A stretch of DNA of 64,000 bases from HGM04593 sp045661205 (GTDB taxonomy: Bacteria; Bacteroidota; Bacteroidia; Bacteroidales; Bacteroidaceae): NCBI GenBank assembly GCA_045661205.1, contig JAZRFE010000041.1, positions 1 through 64,000 on the forward strand, given 5' to 3'. The position numbers and the translations under genes are program-made. The notes beneath the pieces were generated by a model. It saw nothing but the letters and a program-made list of their open reading frames with translations. It made no database searches and was not told the origin of the DNA. Shown piece by piece: positions 1 through 8,694 of this stretch. How positions within the stretch are numbered: the first letter of the stretch is position 1; each line of letters opens with the position of its first letter.

Positions 1-2881
1 AAGCATTGCTGTTGATTCTTGTAATACTCTCGGGGAGAACAATAGATGTAAGTTTTGTACATTCGTAGAAAAGCTTTGTGCCGATAGTGTTTACAGGAGA
101 TGTGTAGCTCTCGTAGTATGCCTTACCGCCGCTCTTGATGGCAACGTCTGCAAGGTCGATAGACAACAAGTTACCACTGTTTACAAGCTGACGCAGATAC
201 TTGAAGTCGGTACTGTTCATTGGTCCGTTGATGACAGCTTTGATGGCTGTTGAAGGAAGTGAGTCGGCAAGTGTGGCCACTTTTGTAAGTGTTACATACT
301 CTGTACCGTCACCGGCCTTCTCAACCTCGTGCAATGTGCCATCGGCATCTATCGAGTATATTGTAAACTCGGTTGTGATGCTGCTGGGTATGTGGAAACT
401 CAAAGTGTTGGCAGCATATACAAGGTTGCTGTCTTTGTCGAGCATGATGAATCCAACACCGCCCGAACCTTTCATGTTGTAGAGTGAGTCGGCCTGTGTG
501 TAGGTGTAGCTCGAAGGCTTAATAGAGTCGGGCAGATAGTCTGTAAACTGTCCCAGGTCGCCACATTTTCCTACGAGGTTCGACTGGAGACGTATTTGCC
601 CCGGCTCAGAGAAGAGTCCGTTTGTCGGTACGTGGTCCACTCGGTCTTCTACAAAGAGTATTTCTCGGTTCTTTCTGGGATAGTTTGAAATTTCTTTAAG
701 AGTCCTGTTAATGTTGGTACTGCTTATGGTAATTGAGTATGAACCATAGAGATTGATTTTGTAGTTTGTCATAGGCTCGAAGAATCCCCATACTTTAAAG
801 AAGTCTGTAAGATCTTCTTGTGCAACTTCGCATGCTTTGCGCACGAATTTCAGTACACTGTTGTATCCGTTGCTCGAATTTGGATTGTAGATTTTCAAGG
901 GGTCTTCGCGCAAAGCTTTGAATAGGTCGGGGAAGAACGATGTGTTCTTTTGTGCCTGATGATAGTATAAGAAGAGCTGATAGTACATGCGGAAACCGCC
1001 ACCACGGAGTGGGAAGGGTGTGTTGCTTATATAATCTGCTACATGGGTAGAGAGTGGATCGCCTCCGGATGTTTTTCTTCCAAAGAAATAAAGACAGGTA
1101 TTTGAGAAGAAATTGTTCGATACTTCGGCACCTCCCTCGAGGTTTATGGTAGCCTGGTTATTGTGACCGCACTCGTGGCCTGCACACCACTCATCCATGT
1201 CTTTAAGGCTAACGTCGAATGAGTTTCTGATACACTCCACGGAGTTGTACATTGTGCGGTAGGCACTGGAGTTTGCATAGCCACCATCATTCTCGTAGCC
1301 CTGAATTGCGAAGTTGGGGTTGTTGTAGTAGATGGGAGCTATTGCTTCGCCACCTGTCAGGTAGTAGGGGGCGTGGTTGCGTTGGCCATTAGCAACCTCT
1401 GCGCGGTAACCCATCAGTGATTGTTGCCACACTGTGAGGCTGTCGAACCATTGGATGCTACGATCTATGGTATTTGGCCATATTTCTTTATATGCCGATG
1501 TCTCGAAATTGAAAAGTGCATGTTTACTCTTGATGGTGAAGTATTTGTGGCTGGCGGCGTTGAGTAGTTCTACATACTCTTTGTCGCTTGCACGTGCAAC
1601 GTCGTAGTAACCGTTCACGTTACCACCCTGGATGTGAATTTTTATTTCGGGCCACTCGTCGAGTGTCTTTGTCATCGATTTTGTGTCGGCTGTGTATAGA
1701 ATGTAGTAGAGGGCATTTTTTAAACCGTCTATGATGTTCAAACCTTTGGTGAGTGCTTTTCCGGTTTTTGCATTGCTGATGAGTGTTCTATCTATACATC
1801 CGGCTATATACAGGGTAGCATCGTCGGGTATGTCACTGTCTACAAATACATACAATGTCTCTAATGGACCAGAGTAGATACCTGTGGGGTTGCCCATGTA
1901 AGAACCACCGCTACTCTTCATTTTTTCGTTCCAGTAGTTTGCGTCGCTATAAGGCTTGTAGCTGTGTATGCGGAATTCTTTCTCGTAAGGTGCCCAATTA
2001 TCGTTCTTTAATTTCAGAGCAATGTCTACCATGAATTGAGGCATTCCTCCGTCAATAAATGCTTTTGTGAGTTCTTCGTCGCTCATTGCAAGATATTCGG
2101 CCTTAAGCTGAGTGCAGGCAGCATCATCGAAGAAGTTCTCGCGCAGATTGTTTACTGTTGCAGCCGGGTCTTCTCCCAAAGGATAGATTTCCTCAAGGCC
2201 TCCTTCAACGGTAGAGTGCCATTTGCCCCATTCGGTTGATTTATAGTCTTCGATTGAATTTGTATAGACGACCAGCTTGGGATCACCTGAGAATAGATAT
2301 GCAGCATAGTTGGGAGGAGTAGTGGGCTTCAGGTAAGCTATTTTTACAGATGAACTGTAGAATACTCCCTGGCTGAGACTTGTTACGCGACGGCCAAAGA
2401 TTACTGTGTCGAGCGAAGCACAGTAGGCAAAGGCGTCGTTACCTATGCTTGATACGCTGTTGGGAATGTCAATCTTGCGCAATCCCGAACTGGTGAACGC
2501 ACCGGATAGAATATCTGTGATTGTGCCAGGAAGTTCAATGGCTGTTAATTTCGATAAGCCTTTGAACATTTGCTCTCCTATTATGTCATCTTGCGTCTTG
2601 TAGCTGTCAAGATAAGCCTCACCGCCACTTACAATGCGTGCGTTGGCAAGGTCAAGTTCCTTTACAGAGCCGTTGCTGATAAGTCCGCGCAGGTATTTGA
2701 TGTCACTACCATTGAGCGAACCTGTAATTTTGAGCGTCGTTTCAGTGGTCGAAAGCAGGGTCGAGAGTGTTCCTGCCGTTTCTACATACACTTCGGTTAT
2801 AGCCAATGCTTTTCCTGTGCCGAAAAACAACAAGAAGAGAGGCAATAACAGCTTGCAAAATGATTGGTAATTGTTTCTCAT
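1..2881 (-). CDS. Secreted M60-family (enhancin-like) zinc metallopeptidase with BspA-type leucine-rich repeats, 3' end cut by window edge
   Basis: The frame is open from ATG at 2881 to the left edge, giving about 960 residues without a stop, so the C-terminus lies outside. A signal peptide covers roughly residues 1-30. Residues about 35-150 are LRR_5/BspA-like (IELPGTITDI, KIDIPNSVSSIG). The centre has the gluzincin motif HECGH at 569-573 with a probable third zinc ligand E586 in the segment GGAEVSNNFF, as expected for M60 (HExxH then 8-24 residues then E). From about residue 885 a second LRR module starts (SIDLADVAIKSGG, SIVLPESITRI) that resembles the N-terminal one. M60 enzymes characterised in gut bacteria cleave O-glycosylated mucin-type proteins; the target here is inferred. 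Second M60-like protein in this window (see 42719). Confidence 0.85.
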   Translation of the reverse strand, partial: MRNNYQSFCKLLLPLFLLFFGTGKALAITEVYVETAGTLSTLLSTTETTLKITGSLNGSDIKYLRGLISNGSVKELDLANARIVSGGEAYLDSYKTQDDIIGEQMFKGLSKLTAIELPGTITDILSGAFTSSGLRKIDIPNSVSSIGNDAFAYCASLDTVIFGRRVTSLSQGVFYSSSVKIAYLKPTTPPNYAAYLFSGDPKLVVYTNSIEDYKSTEWGKWHSTVEGGLEEIYPLGEDPAATVNNLRENFFDDAACTQLKAEYLAMSDEELTKAFIDGGMPQFMVDIALKLKNDNWAPYEKEFRIHSYKPYSDANYWNEKMKSSGGSYMGNPTGIYSGPLETLYVFVDSDIPDDATLYIAGCIDRTLISNAKTGKALTKGLNIIDGLKNALYYILYTADTKSMTKTLDEWPEIKIHIQGGNVNGYYDVARASDKEYVELLNAASHKYFTIKSKHALFNFETSAYKEIWPNTIDRSIQWFDSLTVWQQSLMGYRAEVANGQRNHAPYYLTGGEAIAPIYYNNPNFAIQGYENDGGYANSSAYRTMYNSVECIRNSFDVSLKDMDEWCAGHECGHNNQATINLEGGAEVSNNFFSNTCLYFFGRKTSGGDPLSTHVADYISNTPFPLRGGGFRMYYQLFLYYHQAQKNTSFFPDLFKALREDPLKIYNPNSSNGYNSVLKFVRKACEVAQEDLTDFFKVWGFFEPMTNYKINLYGSYSITISSTNINRTLKEISNYPRKNREILFVEDRVDHVPTNGLFSEPGQIRLQSNLVGKCGDLGQFTDYLPDSIKPSSYTYTQADSLYNMKGSGGVGFIMLDKDSNLVYAANTLSFHIPSSITTEFTIYSIDADGTLHEVEKAGDGTEYVTLTKVATLADSLPSTAIKAVINGPMNSTDFKYLRQLVNSGNLLSIDLADVAIKSGGKAYYESYTSPVNTIGTKLFYECTKLTSIVLPESITRINSNA

Positions 2882-2965
2882 GTGTTGAAGTTTTATGAAA
2901 TTAGATTATATTCGCTGTTTGGTGTGTGCAATTTGCAAATTGCACAATATACGCAATTTATTATG

Positions 2966-2973
2966 CAAAAATA
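2966..2973 (-). promoter_or_regulatory. Candidate -7 element for the M60 gene
   Basis: The minus strand reads TATTTTTG, matching the Bacteroidota -7 consensus TAnnTTTG, 85 bases upstream of the ATG. No clear TTTG -33 partner is visible, and the region is A+T rich, so chance is possible. Confidence 0.3.
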
Positions 2974-3179
2974 ATAAATATTTAATAATAAAGATGTTTT
3001 TGAATGTTATTTTAACGTAAAAGAGACGAAATATCTATGTTCTCAAAATCATATTCGCTTTTGGCTTTTGCGCAGTTGTAAAAAACCAATTTTAGGAGTT
3101 TTTGTGTAAATAATTATGCAATCTTGGTAAATGAAGATAAAAAAGCTCAGATAAAGCTCTATAATTCCTCAAACTATAC

Positions 3180-3187
3180 TATCTTTG
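3180..3187 (+). promoter_or_regulatory. Candidate -7 element for the acyl-CoA synthetase gene
   Basis: TATCTTTG matches TAnnTTTG exactly and lies 31 bases before the ATG at 3219, leaving a leader of about 25 bases. No TTTG is found at the -33 spacing. Confidence 0.5.
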
Positions 3188-3218
3188 CTACAAAAGAGAA
3201 ACTGAAAACAGAGATGCT

Positions 3219-4874
3219 ATGAAATACCTGTATAAAAGAATAAAATCGGTTCGCGAGAACTATGTGAACACTTTGGGCAGACTCTACGAGTATGCAACTA
3301 CGTTCTTCCCCAAGAACCGCCTGTCGGTGATGATTGACGCCGATGGTGGCTACACTTACGAAGAGCTCAAGAAAAAGTGTGATTCCGTCTCCAAACGTCT
3401 TACACAGTTCGGCATCGGAGCCGGCGACAAAGTTGCCATACTCTCGCAGAACATGCCCAACTGGACAGTGGCCTTTTTCAGCACCGTAGCTTTCGGCAGA
3501 ATATCCATACCCATTCTCCCCGACTGCTCGCAGAACGAGGTTACCAACATACTCAACCACTCCGAGAGCAAGGTTCTTTTCGTCTCCAAACGTTTGTTGG
3601 CAAGTGTCAGCAAGGAGTGTATGGACAAAATGACTCTTGTCATCGACATTGAGACATTCGATGAGATTAAAAGAGACGACAGCAAGTTTACATGTGACGG
3701 CAAGGTGGCACAGCCCATGCCCGACGACATTGCAACCATCAACTACACCTCGGGTACCACAGGTAATGCCAAAGGTGTAGTGCTCAGCCACAGAAATCTC
3801 ATCTCCTGCGTACACTCGTGCTATTATGCCACCAAACGCGGCGAAAATGACCGATGGTTGTCGATACTCCCCATGCCTCATACATTTGAAATGACCATAG
3901 GCATGCTCTATCCCATGTATGTAGGTGCCAGCGTATATTATATGTCCAAGCCTCCCGTACCCTCGCTTCTCCTGAAAGCGATGAAAGAGGTGCGCCCCAC
4001 GACAATACTTGCCGTACCCCTCATCATCGAGAAAATCTACAAGAACAGCATTCTCCCCACAATAAAAAAGAGTCCTCTGCTCTCGTGGATGAACAAGAAT
4101 GCCTACGGTCTCATGTGCAAACTCATAGGCATGAAACTGAAGAAAACCTTCGGTGGCAAGGTGACATTCTTCGGCATCGGTGGCGCAAAGCTCGATCCGG
4201 ATATCGAGGCCTTCCTGCTGAAAGCCAACTTCCCCTACGCCATCGGTTACGGACTCACCGAGACTTCGCCGCTTCTCAGTTTCTCGGTGAAAAAGGCACG
4301 CACGGCAGGTTCGATAGGTATTCCCGTCAGAGGTGTAGAGCTGAAGCTGAACAACGTAAACCCCGAGACAGGAGAGGGCGAGATTGTAGCCAAAGGTCCT
4401 AACGTGATGCTCGGTTACTACAAAGACCCCGAACGCACCCGCAATGCCTTCACCGAGGACGGATGGTTCCGCACCAACGACCTTGCCTGCATCGATGCGA
4501 AGGGTAAATACTACATCAAGGGTCGTTTGAACAATATGATTCTCGGTGCATCGGGCGAAAATATCTACCCCGAGGAGATTGAAAAGGTAATCAACGACAT
4601 CGAAGAGGTGAACGAGTCTATCGTTATGCAGCGTGGTGGCAAACTCGTAGCTCTTGTAACTTTCAACGACAATGTCATCGATTGGGATCAGCAGGGCGAG
4701 GAAGAGTTCTTCAAGAAACTCGAGGATTACAAGCAGCGCATTCTTAAGATTGTAAACAAGAAGGTGAGCAAAAACTCCAAGGTGGGTGCTGTGGAGGTGA
4801 TGAAAGAGCCGTTTGAAAAGACAGCCACTAAAAAGATACGTCGCTTCGTCTACAAAGATGCCGAGGGAATGTAA
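3219..4874 (+). CDS. AMP-binding acyl-CoA synthetase (long-chain fatty acid-CoA ligase type)
   Basis: Adenylate-forming ligase of 551 residues, in the usual size range. It would activate a fatty acid with ATP to acyl-AMP and then load CoA. The P-loop-like core motif YTSGTTGNAKGVVLSH is near residue 174, GYGLTETSP (A5) near 345, and the A7/A8 region GWFRTNDLACID and GRLNNMILGASGENIYPEEIE follows, so both the large and small domains are complete. No transmembrane segment or signal peptide is present. ATG at 3219 is chosen because it sits just downstream of a TATCTTTG promoter element. It is transcribed alone, divergent from the M60 gene, and ends at a bidirectional terminator. Exact acyl chain specificity cannot be read from sequence. 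Confidence 0.92.
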   Translation: MKYLYKRIKSVRENYVNTLGRLYEYATTFFPKNRLSVMIDADGGYTYEELKKKCDSVSKRLTQFGIGAGDKVAILSQNMPNWTVAFFSTVAFGRISIPILPDCSQNEVTNILNHSESKVLFVSKRLLASVSKECMDKMTLVIDIETFDEIKRDDSKFTCDGKVAQPMPDDIATINYTSGTTGNAKGVVLSHRNLISCVHSCYYATKRGENDRWLSILPMPHTFEMTIGMLYPMYVGASVYYMSKPPVPSLLLKAMKEVRPTTILAVPLIIEKIYKNSILPTIKKSPLLSWMNKNAYGLMCKLIGMKLKKTFGGKVTFFGIGGAKLDPDIEAFLLKANFPYAIGYGLTETSPLLSFSVKKARTAGSIGIPVRGVELKLNNVNPETGEGEIVAKGPNVMLGYYKDPERTRNAFTEDGWFRTNDLACIDAKGKYYIKGRLNNMILGASGENIYPEEIEKVINDIEEVNESIVMQRGGKLVALVTFNDNVIDWDQQGEEEFFKKLEDYKQRILKIVNKKVSKNSKVGAVEVMKEPFEKTATKKIRRFVYKDAEGM

Positions 4875-4896
4875 TCCAGCTTGGTACAGTATAAAC

Positions 4897-4932
4897 AAAA
4901 ATCCTTTTCTTCCGACGAAGAAAAGGATTTTT
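4897..4932. terminator. Bidirectional intrinsic terminator
   Basis: Perfect 16-base arms (4897-4912 and 4917-4932) around a 4-base loop lie between convergent genes; the A/T-rich arm ends provide a T tract on both strands. Confidence 0.85.
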
Positions 4933-4934
4933 TG

Positions 4935-6458
4935 TTACTTATTGTTTTTCAGCCACTCGCGGGCTTTCTGCTTGTCAAATAAGAAAAGGTAAGTGTCGGG
5001 ATTTTCCAACTTTGCCACAATGGGGAAAATCTCGGGGTGTTTTTCCAGACAAGGTAGCAGATAGCGATAGGTGGAGCCGAATCCCATTTGCTCAAAGATT
5101 ACATAGTCCACATTCTTGTCGAGCATGTTCTCCAACATCAACTCCGTATTTTTGCTCTCAAGATAGTGGACACCGCGCACACCCGATATTACATAAAGAA
5201 GTTCGGGCTTGCGTGAACATATTATCGCTTTGGGGTCGTATTTACCCACAGCTTCGCCCAACAGAAAATAGTTGGTGAACTGCGACGGCAATTCTGTTAT
5301 TGCAAACTCGTGCAGGTCGCCGATGGTGTGTTTGTCGCCTTTGTCCTCTTGCAATGTCATGGGAACGAACAGCAACAACAGCACCCATGCGGGGAATGGG
5401 CGTTTCAGCAGTTTATTCGTTGCCATTGTGCATAGCGTGTACAGTCCCACAAAAAGTCCCATTGTCAGGAACGGGGTGGCTGTGGTGAGGTAGCGATAGT
5501 AGCTGGGAACGTTGAACAGCGAGATGATACCTATCGTTCCGCAGAAGTAGAAGAGCAGCGGCCAGCGCAGTTTGCCCATGTTCCAAAAACCGTAGAGCAC
5601 TATGGCGAGCAACACTATTCCATATATACACAGCACCACGCCTGCCTTCTGCTCGTAGTCTACGGGAACAAAAGGTATGATACTCTCGGGCATTGCCTGC
5701 ACGATGAGCATCTTTGCAGTGGAGAATATGTTTGTAAAGTCAATCTGGCTGGTGTAGCGCGATTGGTTCAGCTCCAGCAGCGCGTTGCGCATCATCCAGG
5801 GCGCGTAGCCAACTATAAACGCAGCCACTACTGCCACCGACTGTTTGTAGCGTCGCATGACAAGGAAGGCAAGTACAAAGCCCGCAACCACAGCTATGGC
5901 CTGTGTGCGTATGTAATATGCAAACACTATCAGTGCCAGTAATATATAAAAACGAGGCATGCGCCACACGCAGCTTTGCTCTTCGCGCATGGTGATGCTC
6001 TGGAACAGCCAAAAGATAAGAGAAAGGCAACAGAAACATGATGCCTCGCTCATCATCATCGTGGAAAATTCGAGTATGTGAGGCGTCACAAGCACAGCCG
6101 AGCACGCGATAAAGGCAAGGCTGCGTTTGTATCCTGCGCGCACCATTGTAGAGAATAGCAACAGCACTCCCACAATGAGAAACACTCCGTTGAGCACCTT
6201 TTGCGCCACAATACTGCTTGTAACCATACGCAGCGGAGCCATCAGCAACGGATATCCGGGAGGGAAATTAGTCGTGGGGTTGCCGAACATGTCTGCATAA
6301 CCGTCGCCCTTTGCCAGCGAAGTTGCATTAGCATAGTAGTAGCAGTTGTCGCCGTTGAAATCGACCTTGTTGTCGAATATATAAGAAAAGGATAGCGCGA
6401 AAATTGCGCAGAGAGCGGTTCCCCACCAAAAATCCGATGATTTCAATAATTTTACCAT
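4935..6458 (-). CDS. GT39/ArnT-like polytopic membrane glycosyltransferase (GT-C fold)
   Basis: 507-residue integral membrane protein with about 11-12 hydrophobic segments. After the first segment it has an acidic periplasmic loop (D33, D37 in VDFNGDNCYYYANATSLAKG) followed by NFPPGYPLL, the arrangement seen in dolichyl-phosphate-mannose mannosyltransferase and ArnT-like GT-C enzymes, which transfer a sugar from a polyprenyl-phosphate donor on the outer face of the inner membrane. The C-terminal ~130 residues are a soluble domain. It is the last gene of the minus-strand glycan block; an inverted repeat separates it from pepP upstream. The acceptor could be a glycan or a protein. Confidence 0.75.
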   Translation of the reverse strand: MVKLLKSSDFWWGTALCAIFALSFSYIFDNKVDFNGDNCYYYANATSLAKGDGYADMFGNPTTNFPPGYPLLMAPLRMVTSSIVAQKVLNGVFLIVGVLLLFSTMVRAGYKRSLAFIACSAVLVTPHILEFSTMMMSEASCFCCLSLIFWLFQSITMREEQSCVWRMPRFYILLALIVFAYYIRTQAIAVVAGFVLAFLVMRRYKQSVAVVAAFIVGYAPWMMRNALLELNQSRYTSQIDFTNIFSTAKMLIVQAMPESIIPFVPVDYEQKAGVVLCIYGIVLLAIVLYGFWNMGKLRWPLLFYFCGTIGIISLFNVPSYYRYLTTATPFLTMGLFVGLYTLCTMATNKLLKRPFPAWVLLLLFVPMTLQEDKGDKHTIGDLHEFAITELPSQFTNYFLLGEAVGKYDPKAIICSRKPELLYVISGVRGVHYLESKNTELMLENMLDKNVDYVIFEQMGFGSTYRYLLPCLEKHPEIFPIVAKLENPDTYLFLFDKQKAREWLKNNK

Positions 6459-6481
6459 TCTTCTATCTATTTATTGTACAG

Positions 6482-6518
6482 AAGAGTGTGTCAGGAATAT
6501 GGTTCCTGACACACTCTT
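6482..6518 (-). terminator. Intercistronic 16-bp perfect hairpin, no U tract
   Basis: Arms 6482-6497 and 6503-6518 are perfectly complementary with a 5-base loop. It lies between the pepP stop and the next start. On the transcribed strand no T run follows, so it could be a stabilising or attenuating hairpin instead of a full terminator. Confidence 0.5.
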
Positions 6519-6530
6519 AAAAGGTTTTTA

Positions 6531-7922
6531 TCAAGCGTTGTGCTCGGCCTCAATCTCCTCGGGAGACATGGGCTTGTATTTACCCAAACGACGTGCACCG
6601 CCCTCGAATACAAAATAATCCTCCTCGTTGCGTATGCCGCCAAAGTTGCGCCATGTATCGAGCTTGTCGTAGCAGATAAAGTCGGTGAACTGTTTCTCGG
6701 CACGCCATTTGTCAATAAGGTCGGGGATGAAGTATATTCCCGGCTCCACGGTGAATACAAAGCCCGGCTCAAGAGCTTTAGCAAGACGCAGAGACTTGAA
6801 ACCGAACTGTGTGCTCTTTGTGCGACCCTCTTCGTAGCCCACATTCACTTCGCCGAAGTTCTCCATATCGTGAACATCGAGTCCCATCATGTGACCGAGT
6901 CCATGAGGCAGGAACATGCAGGCTGCTCCTGCGAGTGCAGCCTCTTCGGGGTTGCCTTTCATCAGTCCCAAGTCCACCATTCCTTTAGCAATCTCTGTCA
7001 GTACAATGTTGTGCACGTTGCGGAACTCCACGCCGGGCTTTATAGCCTCGACAGCCGCAAGGTGGGCGCGACGCAGAATGTTGCACACTGTGCGCTGCTG
7101 TTCGGTGAACTGTTTGCCCACAGGCATTGTGGTGGTGAGGTCACCTGCATAGTGCATGGCATTCTCACAACCGCTGTCGAGCAGGAACATCTGTCCATCT
7201 TTCAAGGGAGTTGTGCCGTATGCGTGGTTGTGCAGTGTCTGTCCGTTCACTGTGGCGATGATGGGGAACGAGAGTCCGAAGTTGTGCTTCGCAGCCTCGG
7301 CGCGAACGATAGCCGCAATTTGAGCCTCGGTCATTCCGGGGCGAACGGCACGCATGGCTGCGCAGTGCATGTCCACCGATACGCCGATAGCCTCCTCAAT
7401 CTGCTCAATCTCCTCGGCACTCTTATAGTTACGCTGGTTGATGACCGCTTTCACGAATTTCATCGACACAGCTGCCTTTTGCTCGGCGGGTACAATGCCC
7501 AAAAGCTCCTGCAACCACACTTGGTGCTCGCCTCTGTAAGGCGGCAGGAAATGTATTGTCTGGCCTTTGGCCTGTGCCTTTTTCAAATATGTTGCAAGCT
7601 GTGCCATTGGCATTGTCTCGCTGATGCCCACACGCTCACACTTCTCTTTGATGGTGGGCTGTACGCCTGTCCACACAATGTCGTCGATTGTCAGCTCGTC
7701 GCCAAAGATAATTTCCTTGTCCTCGTCTATGTCAATGATGGCTGCAAGGCCGGCATAGTCCGATGCGAAGTAGTAGAGAAATGTAGAATCCTGACGGAAG
7801 GGGTAGATGTTGTCGGCATAGTTCATTCCTGTCTCGGTGTTTCCGAGGAAAAGCAACAAGCCGCTGCCTACGCTCTGTTTGAGAACGCGACGGCGTTCAA
7901 TATAGGTCTCTTTTGCAAACAT
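6531..7922 (-). CDS. pepP: Xaa-Pro aminopeptidase (aminopeptidase P, family M24B)
   Basis: 463 residues with an N-terminal AMP_N domain (about 1-135) and a C-terminal pita-bread M24 domain. It removes an N-terminal residue preceding proline using two metal ions. Metal ligands are visible in order: D in LLDSGCENAMHYAGD (two Asp), H in HGLGHMMGLDVHD, E in FTVEPGIYF and E in GGIRNEEDYFV. No signal peptide, so cytoplasmic. It lies inside the glycan block, 23 bases after the GT2 gene, which probably reflects transcription, not function. Confidence 0.93.
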   Translation of the reverse strand: MFAKETYIERRRVLKQSVGSGLLLFLGNTETGMNYADNIYPFRQDSTFLYYFASDYAGLAAIIDIDEDKEIIFGDELTIDDIVWTGVQPTIKEKCERVGISETMPMAQLATYLKKAQAKGQTIHFLPPYRGEHQVWLQELLGIVPAEQKAAVSMKFVKAVINQRNYKSAEEIEQIEEAIGVSVDMHCAAMRAVRPGMTEAQIAAIVRAEAAKHNFGLSFPIIATVNGQTLHNHAYGTTPLKDGQMFLLDSGCENAMHYAGDLTTTMPVGKQFTEQQRTVCNILRRAHLAAVEAIKPGVEFRNVHNIVLTEIAKGMVDLGLMKGNPEEAALAGAACMFLPHGLGHMMGLDVHDMENFGEVNVGYEEGRTKSTQFGFKSLRLAKALEPGFVFTVEPGIYFIPDLIDKWRAEKQFTDFICYDKLDTWRNFGGIRNEEDYFVFEGGARRLGKYKPMSPEEIEAEHNA

Positions 7923-7945
7923 AGTATATACTTTTTAATGGTTAG

Positions 7946-8689
7946 TTATCTTTTTATTATAGCTCGCACCACGAACCACGCGTGTCGCATCAGTGTGGGT
8001 AGCAGTCCGTAGTGCTTGGCCATTATGCGGAAACGCTCCATGAGCGATGCCCTGTGATTTTGCAAAGATAGTCCATTTTGCAAATAATCCACAATTACAA
8101 CATGCGTATTTACAATATCTTTGGATTCTTTCATCACCTTTATACACCAATCGACGTCGGCCGAGAAACGGTAAGCAAGGTCGTAGGCGGGTGCCAATGT
8201 GCGGCGGGCAAAGAATGCCTGATGGCACACTAACATTCCGTGACGGAAACTGCGCCAGTCGAGCTTTTCGGGTGCTTGCAGACGGCGCATGCGCACAAAG
8301 TTGCGTGCTTCGTCTACCTCGGCTGTCTCGCCATAAAGAATGTCGGGCAGTGTCTCTTGGTCGGGGATGGCCGTCACCACCTTTTCGAGCACGTCGGGCG
8401 TGCGGAAACTGTCGCCTGCATTCAAAAAGCAGAGATAGTCGCCTGTTGCACGTTCGATACCCTTGTTCATGGCATCGTACAATCCTTTGTCGCGCTCGCT
8501 CACAAGGGTGGCAATCTCCACTCCGCTGTTGCGCACCATCTCCACAGTTCCGTCAGACGAGCCGCCATCGATGAGCAGGAACTCAAAGTTGCGGTAGGTC
8601 TGTGCAGCAATGCTTTTCAGCGTAGGTTCTATCACCGTTGCTGCATTGTAGGTCACTGTTATTATCGAGAATTTTGGAGAGTGTTTCAT
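7946..8689 (-). CDS. Family 2 glycosyltransferase
   Basis: 247-residue GT-A enzyme. The N-terminus FSIITVTYNAATVIEPTLKS and LLIDGGSSDGT are the nucleotide-sugar-binding start, and FLNAGDSF (residues about 88-95) is in the place of the DxD region, with Asn-Ala-Gly-Asp as in many WcaA-like GT2 proteins. No membrane segments, so it acts at the cytoplasmic face. It starts 5 bases after the YfhO gene. It would add one sugar during assembly of the surface or protein-linked glycan encoded by the block; sugar specificity is unknown. Confidence 0.9.
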   Translation of the reverse strand: MKHSPKFSIITVTYNAATVIEPTLKSIAAQTYRNFEFLLIDGGSSDGTVEMVRNSGVEIATLVSERDKGLYDAMNKGIERATGDYLCFLNAGDSFRTPDVLEKVVTAIPDQETLPDILYGETAEVDEARNFVRMRRLQAPEKLDWRSFRHGMLVCHQAFFARRTLAPAYDLAYRFSADVDWCIKVMKESKDIVNTHVVIVDYLQNGLSLQNHRASLMERFRIMAKHYGLLPTLMRHAWFVVRAIIKR

Positions 8690-8694
8690 GGTCT

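Larger units (their letters stand above)
2882..3218. other. Divergent intergenic region between the M60 peptidase and the acyl-CoA synthetase
   Basis: These 337 A+T-rich bases separate two divergent genes. They contain one candidate -7 element for each direction (2966-2973 on the minus strand, 3180-3187 on the plus strand). I see no ORF with a start and ribosome site, no tRNA-like fold and no repeat array. Confidence 0.7.

Noticed and set aside
3174..4898. 574-codon frame opposite the acyl-CoA synthetase
   Set aside because: Covers the real gene completely, no motif, and runs through the promoter and terminator.
6540..8012. 490-codon open frame on the plus strand opposite pepP
   Set aside because: pepP on the other strand has all catalytic residues; this frame has a Cys/His/Val-rich composition typical of antisense frames under biased codon use.
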